Assembly (NCBI GenBank): GCA_913773715.1 | Contig: CAJYHD010000585.1 | Span: 1 to 5,990, forward strand | Direction of reading: 5' to 3' | Length of the DNA stretch: 5,990 nucleotides | Source of the DNA: an uncultured Sphingobium sp. | GTDB taxonomy: Bacteria; Pseudomonadota; Alphaproteobacteria; Sphingomonadales; Sphingomonadaceae | Shown: piece after piece, positions 1-5,990 of the stretch | How positions within the stretch are numbered: the stretch's first letter is position 1 | How the letters are laid out: every line of letters starts with the position of its first letter | Translations under genes and position numbers: made by a program | Notes under the pieces: model-generated | The model's input: only the letters and a program-made list of their open reading frames with translations | Told to the model about the DNA's origin: nothing | The model's database searches: none

Positions 1-73
1 CTGCCGCTGCGCCGCCTACTCCAACATCATCGACGCGATCAACGATGTCGCAGGGAAGGGAGCGAAAGCATGA
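1..73 (+). CDS. paoA: C-terminal end of the 2Fe-2S subunit of a PaoABC-type aldehyde oxidoreductase (partial)
   Basis: Only the last 23 or so codons are present. Read in frame from base 2 they give [18 protein letters not shown] followed by a short Lys/Ala tail and TGA. The Cys-x-Cys followed by Ala/Gly-Tyr-x-Asn-Ile is the C-terminal signature of the small iron-sulfur subunit of xanthine dehydrogenase family enzymes, where these two cysteines ligate the [2Fe-2S] cluster nearest the molybdenum cofactor. The stop overlaps the start of the FAD subunit gene by four bases (ATGA), as expected for an operon of the three subunits. In E. coli the equivalent PaoA carries a twin-arginine signal that takes the complex to the periplasm; that end lies outside the window, so location cannot be judged. 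The gene symbol rests on the downstream genes being PaoB- and PaoC-like. Confidence 0.85.
   Translation, partial: CRCAAYSNIIDAINDVAGKGAKA
58..62 (+). promoter_or_regulatory. Ribosome binding site of the FAD subunit gene
   Basis: GGGAG lies seven bases before the ATG at 70, inside the last codons of the upstream subunit gene. It supports the ATG at 70 as the start and reinitiation or coupling through the ATGA overlap. Confidence 0.7.
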
Positions 74-1026
74 AGCCCTTCACCTACACCCGCGCGACCA
101 GCGTTCAGGATGCAGCCAAGACCGCCGGATTGGTGCAGGGCGCGCGCTTCATCGCGGGCGGCACCAACCTGCTCGACCTGATGAAGCTCCAGATTGAAAC
201 GCCGACCCATTTGATCGACGTCAATCATCTCGGCCTCGATAAAATCGAGAAGACCGACGAAGGCGGCCTGCGCATCGGCGCGCTGGTGCGCAACACCGAT
301 CTTGCCGCCGACAAGCGGGTGCGGAAGGATTATGCTGTCCTCTCTCGCGCGCTGGTTTCGGGCGCTTCGGGTCAGCTCCGCAACAAGGCGACGACGGGCG
401 GCAATTTGCTCCAGCGCACCCGCTGCCTCTATTTTTACGACACGCGCATGCCGTGCAACAAGCGCCAGCCGGGCAGCGGGTGCGGTGCGCTCAAGGGCAT
501 CAGCCGCAGCCTCGCCATCATGGGCGTAAGCGACGGCTGCATCGCCCAGCACCCGAGCGACATGGCGGTCGCCATGCGGCTGCTCGACGCGAACGTCGAG
601 ACCATGGGGGCAGACGGTACGCAGCGGGCGATCCCGATCGCCGACTTCCATCTGCTGCCCGGCGACACGCCGCACAAGGAAACGGTGCTTAAACCCGGCG
701 AGATCATCACTGCCGTGACCCTACCCAAGCCGCTGGGTGGCACCCATGTCTATCGCAAGGTTCGCGACCGCGCGTCCTACGCCTTTGCGCTCGTCTCGGT
801 CGCGGCCGTGTTCGGCAAGGACGGCAATGCGCGCTTTGCCTTCGGCGGCATCAGTGCGAAGCCGTGGCGCGTGGCGGAAGCCGACGCTGCGGCGAAGTCG
901 GGCGCAAAGGCCGTGGCGGCAGCGGCGCTGAATGGTGCACGTACGACCGAACATAATGATTTCAAAAAACTGCTGGTGGAGCGCACCTTGATCTCGCTCT
1001 ATCGCGAGCGGGAGGCACAGGCATGA
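70..1026 (+). CDS. paoB: FAD-binding subunit of a molybdenum aldehyde oxidoreductase, PaoB/YagS type with extra Fe-S site
   Basis: This 318-residue protein is the medium (flavin) subunit of a three-subunit molybdenum hydroxylase and passes electrons from the iron-sulfur clusters to FAD. FAD-binding motifs are visible at residues 25-37 ([13 protein letters not shown]) and 108-114 (ATTGGNL region), with the C-terminal CO-dehydrogenase flavoprotein domain from about residue 222 ([12 protein letters not shown] near 230-241). Between the two halves lies an insertion with four cysteines, C119, C129, C138 and C157, set in [19 protein letters not shown] and [10 protein letters not shown]. In E. coli PaoB a matching insertion binds an additional [4Fe-4S] cluster that typical xanthine dehydrogenase flavin subunits lack; all four ligands appear kept here. 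Length matches that family (about 318). It overlaps the neighbouring subunit genes by four bases at each end. The physiological substrate and electron acceptor cannot be read from the sequence. Confidence 0.92.
   Translation: MKPFTYTRATSVQDAAKTAGLVQGARFIAGGTNLLDLMKLQIETPTHLIDVNHLGLDKIEKTDEGGLRIGALVRNTDLAADKRVRKDYAVLSRALVSGASGQLRNKATTGGNLLQRTRCLYFYDTRMPCNKRQPGSGCGALKGISRSLAIMGVSDGCIAQHPSDMAVAMRLLDANVETMGADGTQRAIPIADFHLLPGDTPHKETVLKPGEIITAVTLPKPLGGTHVYRKVRDRASYAFALVSVAAVFGKDGNARFAFGGISAKPWRVAEADAAAKSGAKAVAAAALNGARTTEHNDFKKLLVERTLISLYREREAQA
1011..1015 (+). promoter_or_regulatory. Ribosome binding site of the molybdenum subunit gene
   Basis: GGAGG lies seven bases before the ATG at 1023, within the last codons of the FAD subunit gene. 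It is a strong match to the anti-Shine-Dalgarno sequence and fixes the start of the large subunit. Confidence 0.8.
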
Positions 1027-3218
1027 AATTCGATACGCCAGCCACCACCAACCCGATCGATCGCGGCCGGGTGATCGGCATCCCTCACGACCGGATCGAC
1101 GGCCCGGCCAAGGTGACGGGCAAGGCGCCCTATGCCTATGAGCGGCATGACGCTGCTCCCAACGCCGCCTATGGCTGGATCGTCGGATCGGCCATCGCCA
1201 AGGGGCGCATTCAGGCGATGGATACGCGCGACGCCGAAAAGGCACCTGGTGTTCTTGGCATCGTCACCCACGCCAATGCGGGCAAACTCGGCAAGGGGCA
1301 GATGAACACTGCGCCCTTGCTGGGCGGTCCGCAAATCAACCATTATGAGCAGGCGGTGGCGCTGGTCGTCGCCGACACATTCGAAAATGCCCGCGCCGCC
1401 GCCAAACTGGTGCGAATAGACTATGTGGACGAGCAGGGTCGCTATGACCTCGCCGCCGATCGCGACAAGGGCGTCAAGCCCAAGAGCAAGGATGCCGATA
1501 CGGTGGCGGGCGATTTCGATGCGGCCTTTGCCAAGGCTGCGGTCAAGTTCGACCAGACCTACATCACGCCCGACCAAAGCCATGCGATGATGGAGCCGCA
1601 CGCCACCACCGCAGCGTGGAATGGCGACAAGCTCACGCTCTGGACCTCCAACCAGATGATCGCCTGGGGCGTCGGCGAAGTCGCCAAGACGCTCGGCATC
1701 CCAAAGGAGAATGTCCGGCTCGTCTCCCCCTATATCGGTGGCGGCTTCGGATCGAAGCTGTTCCTTCGGGCGGACGCGCTGATGGCGGCACTGGGCGCGA
1801 AGCAGGTGGGCCGCCCGGTCAAGGTTGCGCTCGCCCGGCACCAGATCCCCAACAACACTACGCATCGCCCCGCGACGATCCAGCGCATCCGCTTGGGCAC
1901 GAACAAGGATGGCGTGATCGACGCGATCGCGCATGAGGTCTGGTCGGGTGATCAGCCGGGCGGCGGGCCGGAAACGGCGGCGCAGCAGACGCGGCTGCTC
2001 TACGGCGGCGCGAACCGGATGACGGCGCATCGGCTGGTGACGCTCAACCTGCCCGAAGGCAATGCCATGCGCGCACCGGGTGAGGCTGTCGGCCTGCTCG
2101 CGCTAGAAGTCGCCATGGACGAGTTGGCCGAAGCGGTGGGCGTGGACCCGGTCGAACTGCGCATCCGCAACGATGTGCAATATGATCCCGAAGCCGGCCC
2201 GCAGCGCCCCTTCTCCAGCCGCAAGCTGGTGGAATGTCTGCGAACCGGCGCGGATCGGTTCGGTTGGGCCAAGCGCAACCCCAAGCCCGGGCAGGTGCGC
2301 GACGGGCGCTGGCTGGTGGGGATGGGCGTCGCTGCCGCCTTCCGCAACAACCTGACCGAGAAGTCGGGCGCGAAGATCGGCGTCGATGCGCAGGGCCGCG
2401 TGATCATCGAAACGGACATGACCGACATCGGCACCGGCAGCTACACCATCATCGGCCAGACGGCGGCGGAAATGCTCGGCGTGCCGCTGGAGCAGGTGAT
2501 CGTGCGCCTGGGCGACAGCCGCTTTCCCGCGTCGGCAGGTTCGGGCGGACAGTGGGGCGCGAACAGCTCGACCGCAGGCGTCTATGCCGCGGCCATGGCA
2601 CTTCGCGCCAAGCTGGCGGAGAAGGCAGGCTATCCGGTTGCCGACGCGCAGTTCGACGATGGCCTCGTCCGCCATGGTAACCAGTCGCAGACGCTCGCCA
2701 GCCTTGCCGGGCGTGAAGGGCTGTGGGCCGAGGACAGCATGGAATATGGCGACCTCGACAAAAAATATGCGCAGGCGACCTTCGGCGCGCATTTCTGCGA
2801 AGTGGGCGTCGACATGGACACCGCTGAAGTGCGCGTTCGCCGTATGGGCGGGGCATTCGCCGCCGGGCGCATCCTCAACCCCAAGTCCGCGCGTAGTCAG
2901 GTTATCGGTGCGATGACGATGGGCGTAGGCGCGGCGTTGATGGAGGCGCTCGACGTCGATACCCGCTTCGGCTTCTTCGCCAACCACGACATGGCGGAGT
3001 ATCTGGTTCCGGTCCACGCCGACATTCCGCATCAGGATGTTTTCTTCGTCGAGGAACTGGACGACAAAAGCTCACCGATGAAGGCGAAGGGCGTCGGCGA
3101 ACTGGGCATCTGCGGCGCGGGCGCGGCGGTCGCCAACGCGATCTACAACGCGACCGGCATCCGCTTGCGCGATTATCCGCTGACGCTCGACAAATTGCTC
3201 AAGGCACAGGTCGCCTGA
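1023..3218 (+). CDS. paoC: Molybdenum cofactor-binding large subunit of aldehyde oxidoreductase, PaoC/YagR type
   Basis: This 731-residue catalytic subunit should bind a molybdopterin cofactor (cytosine dinucleotide form in the E. coli enzyme) and hydroxylate aldehydes to carboxylic acids with water as oxygen source. The aldehyde oxidase/xanthine dehydrogenase a/b hammerhead domain spans about residues 25-140 and the cofactor-binding domain follows. Visible motifs are GGGFGSK (239-245), AMRAPGEA (348-355) followed by an [10 protein letters not shown] helix, a Gly-rich TDIGTGSY (467-474), [12 protein letters not shown] (505-516) and the C-terminal [12 protein letters not shown] (689-700). E693 sits where the family has its base-catalyst glutamate (Glu692 in PaoC, from memory). 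R441 in FRNN matches PaoC Arg440, an active-site residue said to set substrate preference. The constant one-residue offset supports PaoC rather than a generic xanthine dehydrogenase. No signal peptide is seen, as expected if the complex travels with the small subunit. An aromatic or other aldehyde is the likely substrate; purines are less likely. Confidence 0.92.
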   Translation: MKFDTPATTNPIDRGRVIGIPHDRIDGPAKVTGKAPYAYERHDAAPNAAYGWIVGSAIAKGRIQAMDTRDAEKAPGVLGIVTHANAGKLGKGQMNTAPLLGGPQINHYEQAVALVVADTFENARAAAKLVRIDYVDEQGRYDLAADRDKGVKPKSKDADTVAGDFDAAFAKAAVKFDQTYITPDQSHAMMEPHATTAAWNGDKLTLWTSNQMIAWGVGEVAKTLGIPKENVRLVSPYIGGGFGSKLFLRADALMAALGAKQVGRPVKVALARHQIPNNTTHRPATIQRIRLGTNKDGVIDAIAHEVWSGDQPGGGPETAAQQTRLLYGGANRMTAHRLVTLNLPEGNAMRAPGEAVGLLALEVAMDELAEAVGVDPVELRIRNDVQYDPEAGPQRPFSSRKLVECLRTGADRFGWAKRNPKPGQVRDGRWLVGMGVAAAFRNNLTEKSGAKIGVDAQGRVIIETDMTDIGTGSYTIIGQTAAEMLGVPLEQVIVRLGDSRFPASAGSGGQWGANSSTAGVYAAAMALRAKLAEKAGYPVADAQFDDGLVRHGNQSQTLASLAGREGLWAEDSMEYGDLDKKYAQATFGAHFCEVGVDMDTAEVRVRRMGGAFAAGRILNPKSARSQVIGAMTMGVGAALMEALDVDTRFGFFANHDMAEYLVPVHADIPHQDVFFVEELDDKSSPMKAKGVGELGICGAGAAVANAIYNATGIRLRDYPLTLDKLLKAQVA

Positions 3219-3227
3219 CCGAAAACG

Positions 3228-3262
3228 AAAAGGGCGGCTCCAACGGGGCCGCCCTTTTTCTT
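3228..3262. terminator. Bidirectional intrinsic terminator between paoC and ssb
   Basis: A perfect 11-bp stem pairs 3228-3238 (AAAAGGGCGGC) with 3248-3258 (GCCGCCCTTTT). The loop side can extend by one G-T and two G-C pairs, leaving a three-base loop AAC. On the + strand the stem runs into TTTTTCTT, and on the - strand the A-rich left arm becomes a T run, so it should stop both the pao operon and the leftward ssb transcript. It begins 9 bases after the paoC stop and ends 18 bases from the ssb stop, filling most of the only convergent gap in the window. Confidence 0.92.
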
Positions 3263-3280
3263 GCCAGCTGACAAAGCCGA

Positions 3281-3850
3281 TCAGAACGGCACTTCATCGT
3301 CCAGATCATTGTCGAAGCTCGACCCGCCGCCGCGATTGTTGCCACCGCCCTGCGAGCGGCCACCGCCGAAGCCGCTACCGCCGCCGCTCTGGCCGCCACC
3401 GAAATCGTCATAGTCGTTGCCGCCGCCATAGCCGCCCGAGCTCGCGCCCCAATCGCCACTGCCCTGCGATCGGCCACCGCCCTGACCGCCGCCTCCCGGT
3501 GCGCCGTCCAGCATCGTCAGTACCGCGCCCGGACCCGAAAGCGACACTTCCGTCGTGTAGCGGTCATTGCCCGACTGGTCCTGCCACTTGCGGGTACGCA
3601 ACTGGCCTTCGATGTAGATTTTCGATCCCTTGCGCAGGAAGCGTTCGGCGACGCCGACCAGTCCCTCGCTGTTGATGACCACGCTGTGCCATTCGGTGCG
3701 CTCCTTGCGCTCGCCGGTCGCGCGGTCCTTCCAGTTTTCGGACGTCGCGATGCGCAGATTGCAGATGCGCCCGCCATTCTGGAAGCTCTTGACCTCCGGG
3801 TCGGCGCCCAGATTGCCGACCAGAATGACCTTGTTGACCGAGCCTGCCAT
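3281..3850 (-). CDS. ssb: Single-stranded DNA-binding protein SSB
   Basis: This 189-residue protein binds single-stranded DNA as a tetramer during replication, repair and recombination, and recruits partner proteins through its C-terminal tip. The N-terminal OB fold (about 1-113) starts [19 protein letters not shown] and contains the family's TEWHSVV (52-58) and [16 protein letters not shown] (74-89). A glycine-rich disordered linker (about 116-178) carries two GGGRSQG copies. The acidic tip DLDDEVPF (182-189) corresponds to the DDDIPF tip of E. coli SSB. The reading frame stays open for another 41 codons upstream, but those residues resemble no SSB and overlap feoB. The chosen ATG has GGAGG four bases ahead and begins at the conserved SSB N-terminus. 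It lies 26 bases after feoB on the same strand and ends at the shared terminator. Confidence 0.97.
   Translation of the reverse strand: MAGSVNKVILVGNLGADPEVKSFQNGGRICNLRIATSENWKDRATGERKERTEWHSVVINSEGLVGVAERFLRKGSKIYIEGQLRTRKWQDQSGNDRYTTEVSLSGPGAVLTMLDGAPGGGGQGGGRSQGSGDWGASSGGYGGGNDYDDFGGGQSGGGSGFGGGRSQGGGNNRGGGSSFDNDLDDEVPF
3348..3481 (-). repeat. Imperfect duplicated segment in the SSB glycine-rich linker
   Basis: The 20 bases at 3348-3367 and at 3462-3481 match at 19 of 20 positions (CCCTGCGAG versus CCCTGCGAT, then CGGCCACCGCC). Both encode GGGRSQG, at SSB residues 124-130 and 162-168. The surrounding sequence is a run of mainly GGC/GGT glycine codons, as expected for a linker that varies by repeat gain and loss. 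I interpret it as within-gene duplication, not as a mobile or regulatory repeat. Confidence 0.6.
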
Positions 3851-3854
3851 GATT

Positions 3855-3859
3855 CCTCC
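3855..3859 (-). promoter_or_regulatory. Ribosome binding site of ssb
   Basis: On the - strand GGAGG is followed by AATC and then the ATG of MAGSVNK. The spacing is a little short but the match is strong. It decides the start in favour of 3850 over the upstream in-frame ATG at 3973, which lies inside feoB. Confidence 0.8.
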
Positions 3860-3875
3860 GATGTGTTGACCGGCT

Positions 3876-3904
3876 CTTATAGTCCTGCGGCTGTAGCAGT
3901 CCAG
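3876..3904 (-). promoter_or_regulatory. Possible weak promoter for ssb at the feoB stop codon
   Basis: On the - strand TATAAG (3881-3876) overlaps the feoB stop and differs from TATAAT at one base. Seventeen bases upstream is CTGGAC (3904-3899), which matches TTGACA at only three of six positions. Transcription from it would give a leader of roughly 20 bases carrying the ssb ribosome binding site. The -35 match is poor and such hexamers arise by chance, so this is only a candidate; ssb could be read from a promoter deeper in feoB or from the feo promoter. Confidence 0.22.
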
Positions 3905-5733
3905 AACGTGATGCCCGCAGCTATGTAAGCCAGCGCAAACAGATAGCCGACCATGAAGGCAGGCCATTTCCACCCGTTTGTTTCACGCCGTGTCACCGCT
4001 ATGGTGGAAATGCACTGCGGCGCGAAGATGAACCAGGCGAGGAAAGCGAGCGCCGTCGGCAGCGGCCATTGATTCTTGAGGCGATCGCCGAGGCTCTGTT
4101 CCAGCGCCGCCTCATCATTGCCCGCATCGATCGAATAAACGGTGGCGAGTGCTGACACGGCGACCTCTCGCGCCGCCATCGCCGGGATCAACGCCAGCGA
4201 TATGTCGCGGTTGAACCCGATCGGGGCAAGCACGACCTGCAATCCGCTGGCGACGCGCCCGGCGATCGAATGATCGACCTGGCTGGTCGGATTACCGTCG
4301 GGCACGCGCGGGAAACTAAGCAGAAGCCACAGGATGACGGTCGAGGTGAAAATGATCGTGCCCGCGCGCTTCAGGAAGATCACCGCCCGCTGCCATAGGC
4401 CGAGCAGGATGTCCTGTGGACGCGGCCATTGATATTTGGGCATTTCCATCAGGAACCCGCCGCTCGCGCCTTTGGTGACGGTCATGCGCAGGATCAGCGC
4501 CACGATCATCGCGCCGACGATGCCCGCGAGATAGAGGCAGAATAGGACAAAACCTTGGAGTCCGATGCCGTATCCGATGTCACGCGCGGGAATGAACGCA
4601 CCAATGATGACGGCATAAACCGGCAACCGGGCCGAACAGGTCATGAGCGGCGCGATCAGGATCGTGGTCAGCCGGTCTTTGGGATCGCTGATCGTCCGCG
4701 TCGCCATGATGCCGGGGATGGCGCAGGCGAAGGAGGAAAGGAGGGGAATGAAGGCCCGCCCCGACAGCCCGACCTTCGCCATCAGTCCATCCATCAGGAA
4801 GGCGGCGCGGACCATATAGCCCGTCGCCTCCAGCATCAGGATGAAGAAGAAGAGGATCAGGATCTGCGGCAGGAACACGATCACCGATCCGACGCCATTG
4901 ATGACGCCGTCGATCAGGAAGGATCGGAAGATGCCGTCGGGCAAAGCGCCGCGCACGGCATTGCCCAACGCTTCGGCGAGGCCCTCGATCATCTCCATCG
5001 GTGCGGCGGACCAAGAAAAGACCGCCTGGAACATCACGAACAACAGCGTCAGCAGGATCAGCAGGCCGAAGACCGGATGCAGCGCCACACGATCCACCGC
5101 GGCGGTCAGCCGCCGTGACGGCGTTTCGCGAACAATGGCGGCACGGGCGATCCGACGCGCTTCCTTCCGCAGCGCATCGAAATCGCGTTCCGGCGCAGCG
5201 GCGCGCTTGGCCGTCGCCCCGTCGATTGCGCTCTCCAACTCGCCGCGCAGATGATCGAGGCCGCGCTTCCTGACCGCAACGGTCGAGATCACCGGTACAC
5301 CCAGTTCCCGCGACAGGACGTTTGCATCCAGTTCCAGCCCGTCACGCGTCGCGAGGTCCACCATGTTGAGCGCAACCACGGTCGGCAGCTCCAGCGCGAT
5401 CAGTTCGAGCGCGAACCGCAAATGATTGTCGAGATTCGACGCATCGACCACAACGACCAGCGCGTCCGGCAACCGCTCGCCCTGCTGCCGCCCGAGTACG
5501 AAGTCGCGTGTCACCTGCTCGTCGGGACTGCCGGGATCGAGGCTGTAGGTGCCAGGCAAATCGACCAGTTCGACTGGCCGCCCATCGGCCAGCGACAGCC
5601 GCCCCGCCTTGCGTTCCACGGTGACGCCGGGATAATTACCGAGCTTCTGCCGCGCCCCGGTCAGCGCGTTGAAGAGTGCGCTCTTGCCCGCATTGGGATT
5701 GCCGACCAGCGCGACCAGCGGCATCGCGTTCAT
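3877..5733 (-). CDS. feoB: Ferrous iron transporter FeoB
   Basis: This 618-residue inner-membrane protein imports Fe(II), with an N-terminal GTPase domain linked to a permease. The G motifs are clear: G1 GNPNAGKS (11-18), G2 NYPGVTVE with T38, G3 DLPG (58-61) and G4 NMVD (123-126); the G5 region is probably STVAVRKRG (150-158). A helical linker precedes the first membrane span at about 219-239. Further hydrophobic spans occur near 283-302, 356-380, 391-415, 450-473, 557-575 and 590-613, with others less clear. The permease carries the family motifs [12 protein letters not shown] (337-348) and [12 protein letters not shown] (362-373). It is shorter than the 773-residue E. coli protein, mainly in the linker and C-terminus, but no domain looks missing. 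The frame is open 49 codons further upstream inside feoA, but that stretch is Arg-rich and unlike FeoB. The ATG at 5733 overlaps the feoA stop by four bases; an ATG three codons later (5724) is also possible. Confidence 0.96.
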   Translation of the reverse strand: MNAMPLVALVGNPNAGKSALFNALTGARQKLGNYPGVTVERKAGRLSLADGRPVELVDLPGTYSLDPGSPDEQVTRDFVLGRQQGERLPDALVVVVDASNLDNHLRFALELIALELPTVVALNMVDLATRDGLELDANVLSRELGVPVISTVAVRKRGLDHLRGELESAIDGATAKRAAAPERDFDALRKEARRIARAAIVRETPSRRLTAAVDRVALHPVFGLLILLTLLFVMFQAVFSWSAAPMEMIEGLAEALGNAVRGALPDGIFRSFLIDGVINGVGSVIVFLPQILILFFFILMLEATGYMVRAAFLMDGLMAKVGLSGRAFIPLLSSFACAIPGIMATRTISDPKDRLTTILIAPLMTCSARLPVYAVIIGAFIPARDIGYGIGLQGFVLFCLYLAGIVGAMIVALILRMTVTKGASGGFLMEMPKYQWPRPQDILLGLWQRAVIFLKRAGTIIFTSTVILWLLLSFPRVPDGNPTSQVDHSIAGRVASGLQVVLAPIGFNRDISLALIPAMAAREVAVSALATVYSIDAGNDEAALEQSLGDRLKNQWPLPTALAFLAWFIFAPQCISTIAVTRRETNGWKWPAFMVGYLFALAYIAAGITFWTATAAGL

Positions 5734-5984
5734 GCCCTCGGCTCCGCATCGGTACGCACCGTTACGGCGGCGGCGTGGTTGCGCCGCATCGCCACGATCA
5801 TACGGCCGACCTTGCAGGCGATTGGCCCCTTGCCCAGAAATCCGCCACGATGCAGCGCTTCGACGCTCGCGCCTTCGCACAGTCCGAATTCGCGCAATCG
5901 CTGGCCTTCGGCAGCGGTGAGGGCGGACCAGTCAATCAAATCGACATAAGCAGGCTGGCGCAGGGGCAGTTCGGTCAAACGCAA
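5730..5984 (-). CDS. feoA: Ferrous iron transport accessory protein FeoA (5' end uncertain)
   Basis: At least 84 residues form a small SH3-like protein that works with FeoB in Fe(II) uptake, probably at its cytoplasmic face. The family pattern is visible as LREFGLCEGASVEAL (30-44), then GGFLGKGPIACKVG (47-60), a hydrophobic IVAMRR segment and the terminal beta strand AAVTV (72-76). The stop overlaps the feoB ATG by four bases, the usual coupled feoAB arrangement. The first in-frame start inside the window is a TTG at 5984; only six bases lie beyond it, they hold no ribosome binding site, and the frame stays open to the window edge. The true start may therefore be further upstream. The promoter, and any Fur operator expected for an iron-uptake operon, lie outside the window. 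Confidence 0.9.
   Translation of the reverse strand: MRLTELPLRQPAYVDLIDWSALTAAEGQRLREFGLCEGASVEALHRGGFLGKGPIACKVGRMIVAMRRNHAAAVTVRTDAEPRA
5735..5745 (-). promoter_or_regulatory. Two alternative ribosome binding sites for feoB
   Basis: On the - strand GGAG (5745-5742) lies eight bases before the ATG at 5733, while GAGGG (5739-5735) lies ten bases before the in-frame ATG at 5724 and only one base before the ATG at 5733. Both starts are therefore possible and differ by three residues (MNA). The ATGA overlap with feoA favours the first. Confidence 0.45.
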
Positions 5985-5990
5985 GGGACG

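Noticed and set aside
16..675. Open frame of 219 codons on the - strand opposite paoB
   Set aside because: Low-complexity Ala/Arg/His composition typical of antisense frames in GC-rich genes, overlapping a gene with clear FAD and Fe-S motifs.
999..2030. Long open frame of 343 codons on the - strand opposite paoC
   Set aside because: It mirrors the codon structure of a clear PaoC-type gene in GC-rich DNA, has Arg/His/Gly-rich composition, no recognisable domain and no ribosome binding site I can defend.
2103..3032. Open frame of 309 codons on the - strand opposite the 3' half of paoC
   Set aside because: Same reason: an antisense shadow of a well-supported gene with no family resemblance.
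3290..3500. GC-rich repeats in the ssb 3' half as a possible regulatory or CRISPR-like array
   Set aside because: The repeats are glycine codons of the SSB linker and keep the reading frame; spacing is irregular and there is no constant repeat-spacer pattern.
3851..3930. SOS (LexA) operator upstream of ssb
   Set aside because: I looked for the alphaproteobacterial direct repeat GTTC-N7-GTTC. A single GTTC occurs in the feoB tail, but no partner at the right spacing.
3851..3973. Upstream in-frame ATG that would add 41 residues to SSB
   Set aside because: The extension lies almost wholly within feoB, does not resemble SSB, and the ATG at 3850 has its own strong ribosome binding site and the conserved N-terminus.
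5734..5880. Upstream in-frame start that would add 49 residues to FeoB
   Set aside because: The added stretch overlaps feoA in another frame, is Arg-rich and precedes the normal FeoB N-terminus just before the P-loop.
4555..5949. Several + strand open frames (such as 4555-5118 and 5251-5949) opposite feoB and feoA
   Set aside because: Their predicted proteins are rich in Arg, Gln, Asp and His without domains; the opposite strand encodes canonical FeoB and FeoA.

Overview
The window is ordinary, densely coded chromosome from a GC-rich bacterium. Strong G/C bias at third codon positions, the style of the SSB and FeoB proteins, and a PaoABC-type operon suggest an alphaproteobacterium, probably a sphingomonad (Sphingomonas, Sphingobium or Novosphingobium-like). 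That assignment is inferred from general appearance; there is no rRNA or other decisive marker.

Left half, + strand (1-3218): the 3' part of a three-gene molybdenum hydroxylase operon of the xanthine dehydrogenase superfamily, closest in layout to E. coli PaoABC (YagTSR), the aldehyde oxidoreductase. The order is the tail of the [2Fe-2S] subunit (paoA-like), the complete FAD subunit with an extra four-cysteine cluster insertion (paoB-like), and the complete molybdenum-cofactor subunit (paoC-like). Each junction is a 4-base ATGA overlap with a good ribosome binding site before the downstream start, so the three subunits are probably translationally coupled. Electrons from aldehyde oxidation at the Mo centre would pass through the 2Fe-2S clusters to FAD; the extra cluster lies in the FAD subunit.

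Centre (3219-3280): a short convergent intergenic region holding a strong, near-symmetric hairpin that should end transcription from both sides.

Right half, - strand (3281-5990): feoA, feoB and ssb, all read leftward. feoA and feoB overlap by 4 bases and encode a ferrous iron uptake system (small SH3-like FeoA plus the G-protein/permease FeoB). ssb (single-stranded DNA-binding protein) starts only 26 bases after the feoB stop, so it is either cotranscribed with feoAB or driven by a promoter inside the 3' end of feoB.

No rRNA, tRNA, CRISPR array, insertion sequence, prophage or toxin-antitoxin gene is visible, and no gene-free stretch exceeds about 62 bases. I see no evidence of a new biological system. 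The points worth a second look are the feoB-ssb adjacency, the absence of a PaoD/XdhC-type maturation gene directly after paoC, substitutions near the FAD-subunit cluster, and start-site questions for feoA and feoB.
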